DNA of 64,000 nucleotides, from positions 62,001 to 126,000 of the forward strand of contig NZ_JAYMEM010000029.1 in the NCBI RefSeq assembly GCF_037029465.1, written 5' to 3'. The stretch is from Mesoflavibacter sp037029465. Lineage in GTDB: Bacteria; Bacteroidota; Bacteroidia; Flavobacteriales; Flavobacteriaceae. Below the pieces are notes generated by a model. It worked only from the letters and a program-made list of their open reading frames with translations. It was not told the DNA's origin and searched no databases. Within the stretch, counting starts at the first letter, position 1. Each line of letters opens with the position of its first letter. Shown piece by piece: positions 40,721 through 48,346 of this stretch. The translations under genes were made by a program, and so were the position numbers.

Positions 40721-41689
40721 TTAATCGTTATTTTCTGCTGGAGTAGATGTTTCTACTTCAATAACTTCTGTTTCTATAACTTCTTCTGGCACTTCTACAT
40801 TATCAACACCTTCTGGTTTCCAAATATCTCCTTCTGGTTCTTTTGGATTTGCTGGTGTTGTACCTTCTAAAGACAATACATAACTAGCTACTTGCGCCAT
40901 TTCTATTGGTTTTAAATCGTTTTTCCAAGAAATCATTCCTTTTCCAGATCGTCCACCTTCTGAAATGGTATGGAATACATTTTTAATTCCACCTCCTAAA
41001 ATCCAGTAGTTATCTGTTAGGTTTGGACCAATTCCTCCTCCACCATCTGCCATGTGACAAGCTACACAGTTAGCATTAAAGATTGATTGACCAGCTTTTA
41101 AATCGGCAGCATCTGTTAATAGAGTTACCGTATTAACATCGACTAAGTTTTTAGCTGTTTTCTTATACTCTTCTATTTCAATTTTAGCTTGTGCATATTC
41201 TTTTTCTAATTCTTCTGCTGCAAAATCTGCTGTTCCAATAACATGAAATCTTACTAAGTAAACTGCTGCAAATACAATTGAAATATAGAATGACCATACC
41301 CACCAAGGTGGTAAGTTATTATCTAACTCTTTAATACCATCGTAATTGTGGTCTAGGATAATTTCATGTTCTTCCTCAATTGGTTTTTGTTTACCTTTTA
41401 ATTTATCGTAAATGTTATTTAAGGCTTTAAATTGAGGCGTTTTTGTTTTACTAGCTAAGTAACGTTCTTTACCAGCTTCATCTAAACTTTGGAAAAGCAC
41501 GTTTTCTATAGAACCTACTATTCCTTCTATTGCTATAAGTACTAATAAAATTAATAGTAAGAACAGCATGATAACAGGATACTTTAAAAAAGCTGGCTCG
41601 TCTCCTGAATCCACGAAATACTCGATTAATCCGAATATTGTGAAGAATATTACAGGAACTCTTACATATGATGGGAATAAATTTCTCAT
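40721..41689 (-). CDS. ccoP: cbb3 oxidase subunit III, mono-haem form
   Basis: 322 residues with two TM helices (about 10-25/38-58 and 130-150) and one cytochrome c domain with the haem site C208-V-A-C-H212, followed by 'GGIGPNLTDNYWI'. Classical proteobacterial CcoP has two haem c motifs; only one is present here, the usual Bacteroidota arrangement. The C-terminus is acidic and Pro/Glu-rich ('VPEEVIETEVIEVE'). It overlaps ccoQ by 4 bp. Confidence 0.95.
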   Translation of the reverse strand: MRNLFPSYVRVPVIFFTIFGLIEYFVDSGDEPAFLKYPVIMLFLLLILLVLIAIEGIVGSIENVLFQSLDEAGKERYLASKTKTPQFKALNNIYDKLKGKQKPIEEEHEIILDHNYDGIKELDNNLPPWWVWSFYISIVFAAVYLVRFHVIGTADFAAEELEKEYAQAKIEIEEYKKTAKNLVDVNTVTLLTDAADLKAGQSIFNANCVACHMADGGGGIGPNLTDNYWILGGGIKNVFHTISEGGRSGKGMISWKNDLKPIEMAQVASYVLSLEGTTPANPKEPEGDIWKPEGVDNVEVPEEVIETEVIEVETSTPAENND

Positions 41690-41877
41690 GATTCTGATTC
41701 GTTTTGGTTGTCTAATTCTAACGGTATATTACTTACTTTAGAGATGTAGTCTTTTTTGGCGGTGATTACCCACCAAAAAAGAACTACAAAAAATCCAAAG
41801 AATATAAGAAGTGATAATATTGGGTATATCTCTACACCTGCTATTGTCTCTAAATGATTTTTTACAAATTTCAACAT
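41686..41877 (-). CDS. ccoQ: CcoQ-like small cbb3 subunit
   Basis: 63 residues with one TM helix (about 18-41, 'ILSLLIFFGFFVVLFWWV') and a charged tail, located between ccoNO and ccoP. CcoQ stabilises cbb3 under oxygen in other bacteria. The start is fixed by the 6-bp gap to ccoNO; the end overlaps ccoP by 4 bp (ATGA-type coupling). Confidence 0.85.
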   Translation of the reverse strand: MLKFVKNHLETIAGVEIYPILSLLIFFGFFVVLFWWVITAKKDYISKVSNIPLELDNQNESES

Positions 41878-41883
41878 GACGTA

Positions 41884-44073
41884 TTAGTTTTGAGCTGTTG
41901 TTTCTTCTGTTTGTTCTACTTTAATATCTGTACCCAAACGTTGCAAGTATGCTATTAAAGCTACAATCTCTCTGTTTTTCATTTCTACAAAGTCTGCACC
42001 AGCATTTTTCTTACTTGCTTCGTAAGCAGAAGCAAAATCTGGATCGCTGTAAAGGTTTTTTTCTATTTGAGTACCTTGTTCAGTCATTTGAGCTTGAGCA
42101 TTTGCAATATCTTCGTCCGTGTAAGGCACACCTAAAGATACCATTGCACGCATTTTAGCTTCGGTTTGAGATTTATCAAGCTCGTTATCAATTAACCATT
42201 TATAGGCTGGCATGATTGATCCTGATGATGTACTTTGTGGATCATACATATGGTTGAAGTGCCAGTTATCATTATACTTTCCTCCTAATCTATGTAAATC
42301 TGGACCTGTACGCTTACTTCCCCAAAGAAATGGATGATCGTAAACAAATTCTCCTGCTTTACTATACTCACCGTAACGCTCAACTTCACTTCTAAATGGG
42401 CGTACCATTTGAGAGTGGCAACCTACACAACCTTCACGTATATAAATATCTCTACCTTCTAACTCTAACGGTGTATAAGGCTCTACACTACTAATAGTTG
42501 GAACATTAGATTTTACCATTATTGTCGGTACAATTTGAATAATACCACCAATTAAAATTGCGATAGTAGCATAAATAGTTAATCTAATTGGTTTACGTTC
42601 TAACCAAGTGTGCCAACCTTCTCCAGCTACACGTTTTTTAGATACACGTTGCAATGCTGCTGCTTCAGCAAGTTCGTCTTCAACTTTACTACCTTTAGCA
42701 ATAGTAACAACAATGTTGTATACTAAGATTAACATTCCTGTAAGGTATAACGTACCTCCTATGGCACGCATCCAGTACATTGGGATAATTTCTGAAACAG
42801 TTTCTAAGAAGTTACCATACACTAACGTACCATCTGGATTAAATTGTTTCCACATACTAGCTTGAGTAAATCCAGCAACATACATTGGTAACGCATACAT
42901 TATAATACCTAAGGTACCAATCCAGAAATGTAAATTAGCTAATCCTACCGAATGTAATTTAGTTTTAAATAACTTTGGTACTAAATAATAAATCATACCA
43001 AAGGTTAAGAAACCATTCCATGCTAAAGCACCAACGTGGACGTGAGCAATAATCCAATCTGTAAAGTGAGCAATTGCATTTACATTTTTAAGAGAAAGCA
43101 TTGGTCCTTCAAATGTAGCCATACCGTAACCCGTAATAGCAACTACCATAAATTTAAGCACTGGATCTACACGAACTTTATCCCAAGCACCACGAAGTGT
43201 TAATAATCCATTAATCATTCCTCCCCAAGAAGGCATTAATAACATTACAGAGAATGTTGTTCCTAAACTTTGAGCCCATTCTGGTAAAGCGGTATATAAT
43301 AAATGGTGTGGACCAGCCCATATATAAATAAATATTAAAGACCAGAAATGTATAATTGATAATCTATAAGAATATACAGGTCTATTGGCTGCTTTTGGCA
43401 CAAAATAGTACATTAAACCTAAAAATGGTGTTGTTAAGAAAAATGCTACCGCATTATGACCATACCACCATTGTACCAATGCATCTTGTACACCTGCATA
43501 AACTGAGTAACTCTTAAATGCACTAACAGGTAATTCTAAACTGTTAAATATATGTAATACTGCAACAGTAACAAACGTTGCTATGTAAAACCAAATTGCA
43601 ACGTATAAGTGACGTTGACGACGTTTTAACATAGTACCAATTAAATTAACTCCAAATGCAACCCATATAAGTGCTATTGCAATATCAATTGGCCATTCTA
43701 ACTCTGCATATTCTTTTGATGTTGAAAACCCTAAAGGCAAAGTAATTGCAGCACCGACAATAATTAACTGCCATCCCCAAAAGTTTATGTTACTTAGTAA
43801 ATCGCTAAACATTCTGGCTTTTAATAATCTTTGCGAAGAGTAATAAACACCTGCAAAAATTGCGTTACCCACAAATGCGAAGATAACGGCATTGGTATGT
43901 AATGGTCTTAAACGACCAAAACTTAACCATGAAATCCCATCTGTCATATTTGGGAATAAAAACATGAAAGCTAAAATTAGTCCTACTAGCATACCAACTA
44001 CTCCCCAGAGCATTGTTGCATAGAGAAACTTTTTAACAATCTTGTTATCGTAATAAAATTGTTGCATTTCCAT
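41884..44073 (-). CDS. ccoNO: cbb3 oxidase catalytic subunit fused to subunit II (CcoN-CcoO)
   Basis: 729 residues. CcoN part (about 1-470): haem and CuB ligand candidates H59 ('LRPLHTNAV'), H206 ('WWYGHNAVA'), H256/H257 ('WAGPHHLLY') and H344/H346 ('IAHVHVGAL'). A linker with a TM helix (about 498-520) joins the CcoO part, which carries 'REGCVGCHSQMVRPF' (C549, C552, H553) and 'GPDLHRLGGKY'. The fusion is typical of Bacteroidota. This is the oxygen-reducing, proton-pumping core of the high-affinity oxidase. Confidence 0.97.
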   Translation of the reverse strand: MEMQQFYYDNKIVKKFLYATMLWGVVGMLVGLILAFMFLFPNMTDGISWLSFGRLRPLHTNAVIFAFVGNAIFAGVYYSSQRLLKARMFSDLLSNINFWGWQLIIVGAAITLPLGFSTSKEYAELEWPIDIAIALIWVAFGVNLIGTMLKRRQRHLYVAIWFYIATFVTVAVLHIFNSLELPVSAFKSYSVYAGVQDALVQWWYGHNAVAFFLTTPFLGLMYYFVPKAANRPVYSYRLSIIHFWSLIFIYIWAGPHHLLYTALPEWAQSLGTTFSVMLLMPSWGGMINGLLTLRGAWDKVRVDPVLKFMVVAITGYGMATFEGPMLSLKNVNAIAHFTDWIIAHVHVGALAWNGFLTFGMIYYLVPKLFKTKLHSVGLANLHFWIGTLGIIMYALPMYVAGFTQASMWKQFNPDGTLVYGNFLETVSEIIPMYWMRAIGGTLYLTGMLILVYNIVVTIAKGSKVEDELAEAAALQRVSKKRVAGEGWHTWLERKPIRLTIYATIAILIGGIIQIVPTIMVKSNVPTISSVEPYTPLELEGRDIYIREGCVGCHSQMVRPFRSEVERYGEYSKAGEFVYDHPFLWGSKRTGPDLHRLGGKYNDNWHFNHMYDPQSTSSGSIMPAYKWLIDNELDKSQTEAKMRAMVSLGVPYTDEDIANAQAQMTEQGTQIEKNLYSDPDFASAYEASKKNAGADFVEMKNREIVALIAYLQRLGTDIKVEQTEETTAQN

Positions 44074-44084
44074 AATAATTGTGA

Positions 44085-44267
44085 TTAGTCTTTGTTGTTT
44101 TTAGTTATTGTTTTGTTTGTTTTTATAAGTTCGTCTTCAAAAAGCATTCTTACAGATGGTGTATAACCATCGTCAAATTGCCCGTTTCTTACAGCCATAA
44201 TAAAGGCTACAAAGAAAATTACAGCTACAATAATGCTTACCGTTAATAATATATATATAACACTCAT
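44085..44267 (-). CDS. ccoS: cbb3 oxidase assembly protein CcoS
   Basis: 60 residues: an N-terminal TM helix (about 3-25) and the family segment 'GQFDD' after it. CcoS is needed for cofactor insertion (haem b, Cu) into cbb3 oxidase. It is first in the ccoS-NO-Q-P-G-H operon and starts just downstream of the motif-2 promoter at 44289-44332; ccoI ends 73 bp upstream. Confidence 0.92.
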   Translation of the reverse strand: MSVIYILLTVSIIVAVIFFVAFIMAVRNGQFDDGYTPSVRMLFEDELIKTNKTITKNNKD

Positions 44268-44288
44268 ACCTAATTAGAAGTTATGTTT

Positions 44289-44332
44289 CAAAATTACTTT
44301 AGATGTCTTGTTTAAAAGATGATATTTATCAT
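44289..44332 (-). promoter_or_regulatory. Crp/Fnr-type promoter of the cco operon (motif 2)
   Basis: ATGATATTTATCAT (44319-44332) with the full-consensus -7 box TAATTTTG (44289-44296, minus strand) centred 33 bp away. It allows the oxidase genes to be expressed apart from ccoI. Confidence 0.7.
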
Positions 44333-44340
44333 GTTTAAAA

Positions 44341-46713
44341 TTATTTTAGTTTTCGGCCAATCCAGTTTGTAGCTATTGTTGTGAAAATCACAATACTTAT
44401 AGAACTTAAAGGCATCAATATTGCTGCAATTACTGGCGCTAATTGTCCTGTAACAGCAAAATATAATCCTATAACATTGTAAAAGAATGACAGTAAAAAG
44501 CTCCATTTTATAATTTTTAATGCACTTTTTGAAGCCTTGATATAACTATACAAGTGATTAAACTTAGAAGCATCCAAAATAGCATCGCAAGCCGGAGAAA
44601 ACACATTTATATTTTCTGAAATCACAACACCAACATCACTTTGTGCTAATGCACCAGCATCATTCAATCCATCACCAACCATAAGTACTTTTGCACCCTC
44701 AGTTTGATGGTATTTTATGTATTCTAACTTATCGTCTGGTTTTTGATTAAAAAGCAGCTTGGTTTTTGATGGCAGTAGTTTTTTAAGATTTTCCATTTCA
44801 CCTGAATTATCCCCAGAAAGTATCGCTAAGTCGTAATCTTTTTTTAGCTTATTAAATAGTTTAGACAATCCTTTACGATAGCTATTATAAAAGGTGAATT
44901 TTCCTTTATAAATACTATTAGAACTTACGTGAACAGCTGTATTTAAAACCTCTGTTTCTGTTTGATAACCTACAAATTTTGCAGATCCTATTTTTATGTT
45001 TTTTGAAGCATGAGAAGCTTCTATACCTTGTCCTAAATGTTCTTTATAAGTATCTAAAGTAATAATATTATGCTCGTCTAAAATATCATAAAGACTTCTA
45101 CTTAAAGGATGATTAGATCCTCTTAATGTATTTTTTAGTAAGATTTCTTCTTCAGTAGTAAGTGGCAAACCTTCATATTTTGCTTCACTTTTTTTGTTTG
45201 AAGTAATGGTTCCTGTTTTATCAAAAATAATCGTGTTTATATGCGATAATTGTTCTATTACCGAGGCATTTTTTAAATAGAATTTCTTTTTACCAAAAAT
45301 ACGCAACAAGTTTCCGAAAGTAAATGGAGCAGATAACGCTATAGCACAAGGACAAGCAATGATTAAAACAGCAGTAAACACATTCATCGCTTTAGAAGAG
45401 TCTGCATAAAGCCAATATGCAGTTGCAACAAAAGCTATACTTAAAATAATGATTGTAAAACGCTTACTTATAGCGTTTGTTAGCGTTGTAAAACCATCTT
45501 CTTTATTTTTATTAAAGACATCATTACTCCATAATTGCGTTAAATAACTTTGCTCTACAGACTTTATGGCCTCCATTTCTATAACTCCAGATGTTTGTTT
45601 TCCACCTGCAAATAATTTATCTCCAGATGCTTTTTTTACAGGTTCAGACTCGCCAGTTACAAAGCTGTAATCAATTTTTGCGCTACCATTTATTAAAATA
45701 CCATCTACGGGAATTAACTCTTGATTTCTTATTAATAATCGGTCACCTTTTTCAATATCATAAACTTGAACTGGCACTTCTTCATTATTAATAATTTTTG
45801 TGACCGCAATTGGAAAATACGATTTATAGTCACGCTCAAAAGATAAAAATGAATAGGTTTTTTGCTGAAAGAATTTACCAAGTAATAAGAAAAAAATCAA
45901 CCCTGTTAAGCTGTCAAAAAATCCTGATCCGTAGTTGAAAATAATTTCTATCGTACTTCTTAAAAACAATACTATTGCACCTAAAGCAATCGGTATATCA
46001 ATATTTAAAATCTTGGTTTTAATAGCTTTATACGCCGAAATAAAATAATCTTGTGCCGCATAAAACACAACAGGTAAAGAATACGCAAACATCAACCATC
46101 TAAAGAGATGTTTGTATTTTTCTAGCCAATACTCGTCTACCTCAAAATACTCAGGAAACGATAAAAACATTACGTTACCAAACGCAAAACCAGCAACACC
46201 AAGCTTGTATATTAAGCTTCGGTTAACGTTTTCTTTTCCTGTTTTATAATCGTCTAAACTAATGTACGGCTCATAACCTACAGAGCTAAGAAGCAAGACA
46301 AGTTCCTTTAAACTAAACGTTTCTGTATTATACGTTGCTCGTACAGTTTTTTTTCCAAAATTGACTTGAGATTGAGAAATAGCAGGATTTAATTTGTTTA
46401 AATTTTCTAAAATCCAAATACAAGAACTACAATGGATATGCGGAATGTAAAGCGTAACAATTTGTGTTTTGCCATCGTCAAACTCTACTAATTTTTCGAT
46501 AATTTTTTCTTGTGAAAGAAAATCGTACTTACCTTCTATCTCTTTAGGAACAGCTCCTGGCGAAGCTTGAAGGTCATAGTAACATGTTAAATCGCTTTCC
46601 GAAAGGATTTCGTAAACCGTCTTACAACCATTACAACAAAACACTTTTTCTTCTTTTGTTGTTTTAGTGTCAGAACATGCATCACCACAATGATAACATA
46701 CTTTTGCGTCCAT
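44341..46713 (-). CDS. ccoI: copper-translocating P1B-type ATPase CcoI (FixI) for cbb3 assembly
   Basis: 790 residues. The N-terminal Cys-rich zinc-ribbon-like domain ('CYHCGDACSD' and 'VFCCNGCKTVYE') is typical of FixI/CcoI, followed by an HMA domain with 'HCSSCIW' (C95, C98). Eight TM helices, the actuator 'VTGESEPV', the intramembrane metal site 'ACPCAIALSAP', the phosphorylation motif 'DKTGT' and 'MVGDGLNDAGAL' are all intact. It exports Cu(I) to the periplasmic or membrane side for the cbb3 CuB centre. Divergent from the fnr-like gene across a shared regulatory region. Confidence 0.95.
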   Translation of the reverse strand: MDAKVCYHCGDACSDTKTTKEEKVFCCNGCKTVYEILSESDLTCYYDLQASPGAVPKEIEGKYDFLSQEKIIEKLVEFDDGKTQIVTLYIPHIHCSSCIWILENLNKLNPAISQSQVNFGKKTVRATYNTETFSLKELVLLLSSVGYEPYISLDDYKTGKENVNRSLIYKLGVAGFAFGNVMFLSFPEYFEVDEYWLEKYKHLFRWLMFAYSLPVVFYAAQDYFISAYKAIKTKILNIDIPIALGAIVLFLRSTIEIIFNYGSGFFDSLTGLIFFLLLGKFFQQKTYSFLSFERDYKSYFPIAVTKIINNEEVPVQVYDIEKGDRLLIRNQELIPVDGILINGSAKIDYSFVTGESEPVKKASGDKLFAGGKQTSGVIEMEAIKSVEQSYLTQLWSNDVFNKNKEDGFTTLTNAISKRFTIIILSIAFVATAYWLYADSSKAMNVFTAVLIIACPCAIALSAPFTFGNLLRIFGKKKFYLKNASVIEQLSHINTIIFDKTGTITSNKKSEAKYEGLPLTTEEEILLKNTLRGSNHPLSRSLYDILDEHNIITLDTYKEHLGQGIEASHASKNIKIGSAKFVGYQTETEVLNTAVHVSSNSIYKGKFTFYNSYRKGLSKLFNKLKKDYDLAILSGDNSGEMENLKKLLPSKTKLLFNQKPDDKLEYIKYHQTEGAKVLMVGDGLNDAGALAQSDVGVVISENINVFSPACDAILDASKFNHLYSYIKASKSALKIIKWSFLLSFFYNVIGLYFAVTGQLAPVIAAILMPLSSISIVIFTTIATNWIGRKLK

Positions 46714-46731
46714 AATTTGCTCATTTTACCT

Positions 46732-46781
46732 GTAACAAAGGTTACAATTTCCTTCCTTTAAATTTATGATATTTGTCATAA
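46732..46781. promoter_or_regulatory. interleaved divergent promoters of ccoI and fnr with both operators
   Basis: Motif 1, TGTAACAAAGGTTACA (core 46732-46745), and motif 2, TTATGATATTTGTCATAA (46764-46781). For fnr (+), motif 1 is centred 33 bp from GATATTTG (46768-46775), which lies in motif 2. For ccoI (-), motif 2 is centred 33 bp from AACCTTTG (46736-46743), which lies in motif 1. Each -7 box has one mismatch to TAnnTTTG. Confidence 0.6.
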
Positions 46782-46819
46782 TATACATATTTTTGAATTG
46801 AAAGAATATTTTATTAGGT

Positions 46820-47497
46820 ATGAGCAAATGTGAGCAGTGTATTGTTAGGCAATTTAATAGTTTAAAAACTCTAACAAAAGATGAGTTAATGCGTGTATCT
46901 GCGTGTAAAACAACGCAGGTAATTAAGAAAGGTGACACCATTTTTGAAGAAGGTGACACGCTAAACGGTATTTATTGCATTAGAGATGGTGTGTGCAAAA
47001 TGACTAAATTAAGTGAGAATGGTAAAGACCAAGTTGTAAAACTTGCACTTAAAGGCGGAATGATTGGTCAACGCTCTTTAGTTAGTGGAGAACCATCTAA
47101 CCTTACTGCTACTGCTGTAAATGATATGCAAGTTTGCTTTGTTCCTAGAAGTGAAATTATCCAAGATTTACAAAAAAACCCTGATTTTTCTATGGACGTA
47201 TTAAAAAATATGGCCAAAGATTTAAAAAACTCAGATGATCAGCTTGTAGACATGGCACAAAAAACGGTAAAGCAACGTCTTGCTAATACGCTTGTTTACA
47301 TTCATCAAAAATTTGGGAGTGATGAAAATGGTTTTTTGGTACTAACCTTATCTAGAGAAGATTATGCCAGTATTGTTGGTACTGCTACAGAAAGTGCTAT
47401 TAGAATCTTATCTCAATTTAAAAAACAAGGATTAATTAGTACAAAAGGAAAGCAAATAAAAATTGAAGATGAAACTGGTTTACTTAGAGTTGAATAA
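46820..47497 (+). CDS. fnr: Fnr-like Crp/Fnr-family transcriptional regulator
   Basis: 225 residues. N-terminal Cys pair C4-x2-C7 ('SKCEQCIVRQ') and further Cys at 29, 53, 59 and 106 could provide the four ligands of an oxygen-labile [4Fe-4S] cluster as in Fnr, though the spacing differs from E. coli. A beta-roll (about 20-120), dimerisation helix (about 122-150) and winged HTH follow. The recognition helix 'GTATESAIRILSQF' retains Glu191 and Arg195, equivalent to the base-contacting pair of Crp/Fnr reading TGA half-sites. It therefore fits motif 2 (TGA...TCA). Adjacent to ccoI, a typical fnr position. Confidence 0.9.
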   Translation: MSKCEQCIVRQFNSLKTLTKDELMRVSACKTTQVIKKGDTIFEEGDTLNGIYCIRDGVCKMTKLSENGKDQVVKLALKGGMIGQRSLVSGEPSNLTATAVNDMQVCFVPRSEIIQDLQKNPDFSMDVLKNMAKDLKNSDDQLVDMAQKTVKQRLANTLVYIHQKFGSDENGFLVLTLSREDYASIVGTATESAIRILSQFKKQGLISTKGKQIKIEDETGLLRVE

Positions 47498-47520
47498 ACA
47501 GTGAAAAGAATTTTTAAATA

Positions 47521-47554
47521 AAAAAAGGTGCAAAAATATATTTGCACCTTTTTT
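47521..47554. terminator. bidirectional terminator between fnr and the glucanase genes
   Basis: A 14-bp stem AAAAAAGGTGCAAA / TTTGCACCTTTTTT with a 6-base loop; T-runs on both strands serve the convergent transcripts. Confidence 0.85.
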
Positions 47555-47584
47555 ATTATAGTTAGTTATTCAGGTAAATTTTAA

Positions 47585-48346
47585 TTATTGATAAATCTTT
47601 ATATAGTCTATAATAAATTGTTGAGGGAAAATTGAATCGTCCACATCTGGTCCACCAAAACTACCTCCAATAGCCATATTTAGAATAACAAAAAATGGTT
47701 TATTAAAAGGATAGTTCTTTTCATTTTTTTCTTCAGGTGAAAAAGTATACACCAACTGATTATCTATATAAAATTGAATAGCATCTTTGCTCCAATTTGT
47801 TTTATAGACATGAAAACCTTCTTCAATATTCTCTAAAGTTTCTACATTAGTATTTATAGATTGACCAAAACTAGATGGTGTATGTAAGGTTGTATGGATC
47901 TCATGAGGTGTTTTACCAACATACTCCATTATGTCAATTTCGCCACAAGCAGGCCAACCTACTTCTTCAATATCTGATCCTAGCATCCAAATTGCTGGCC
48001 ATAAACCATGTCCTTTAGGTAGTTTTGCTTTTACTTCTACTGTTCCATAAGTAAACTGAACTTTATCTTTAGTTGTTATTCTTCCAGAATAGTATTTAGT
48101 AGAATCTTTTGTCGCAGTAATCACCAAATTACCATCTTTTAAAGATACATTGTCTTTAGTGTAAAATTGTCTTTCGTTATTTCCCCAACCACAAAGGGTT
48201 GGGCAACCATTACCTAACTCGTAATTCCAATATGTTTTATCTAGATTTTCAGCGTTAAAATCTTCAAAAAAAACAATATTTTCCTGCTTTTCTTCTTTAC
48301 AAGAAAATATTGTTATTAGACTAATTATAAATAATAAATATTTCAT
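47585..48346 (-). CDS. GH16 endo-beta-1,3-glucanase lipoprotein (laminarinase)
   Basis: 253 residues. Lipobox 'ITIFSC' (Cys 16) anchors it. A single GH16 domain carries the catalytic E-x-D-x2-E: E136, D138, E141 in 'GEIDIMEYVG' (nucleophile E136 and acid/base E141). 'LWPAIWMLG' precedes it and is typical of the laminarinase subgroup. It cleaves beta-1,3(-1,4)-glucans at the cell surface. Last in the polysaccharide locus, directly following the GH3 gene (adjacent bases). Confidence 0.93.
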   Translation of the reverse strand: MKYLLFIISLITIFSCKEEKQENIVFFEDFNAENLDKTYWNYELGNGCPTLCGWGNNERQFYTKDNVSLKDGNLVITATKDSTKYYSGRITTKDKVQFTYGTVEVKAKLPKGHGLWPAIWMLGSDIEEVGWPACGEIDIMEYVGKTPHEIHTTLHTPSSFGQSINTNVETLENIEEGFHVYKTNWSKDAIQFYIDNQLVYTFSPEEKNEKNYPFNKPFFVILNMAIGGSFGGPDVDDSIFPQQFIIDYIKIYQ

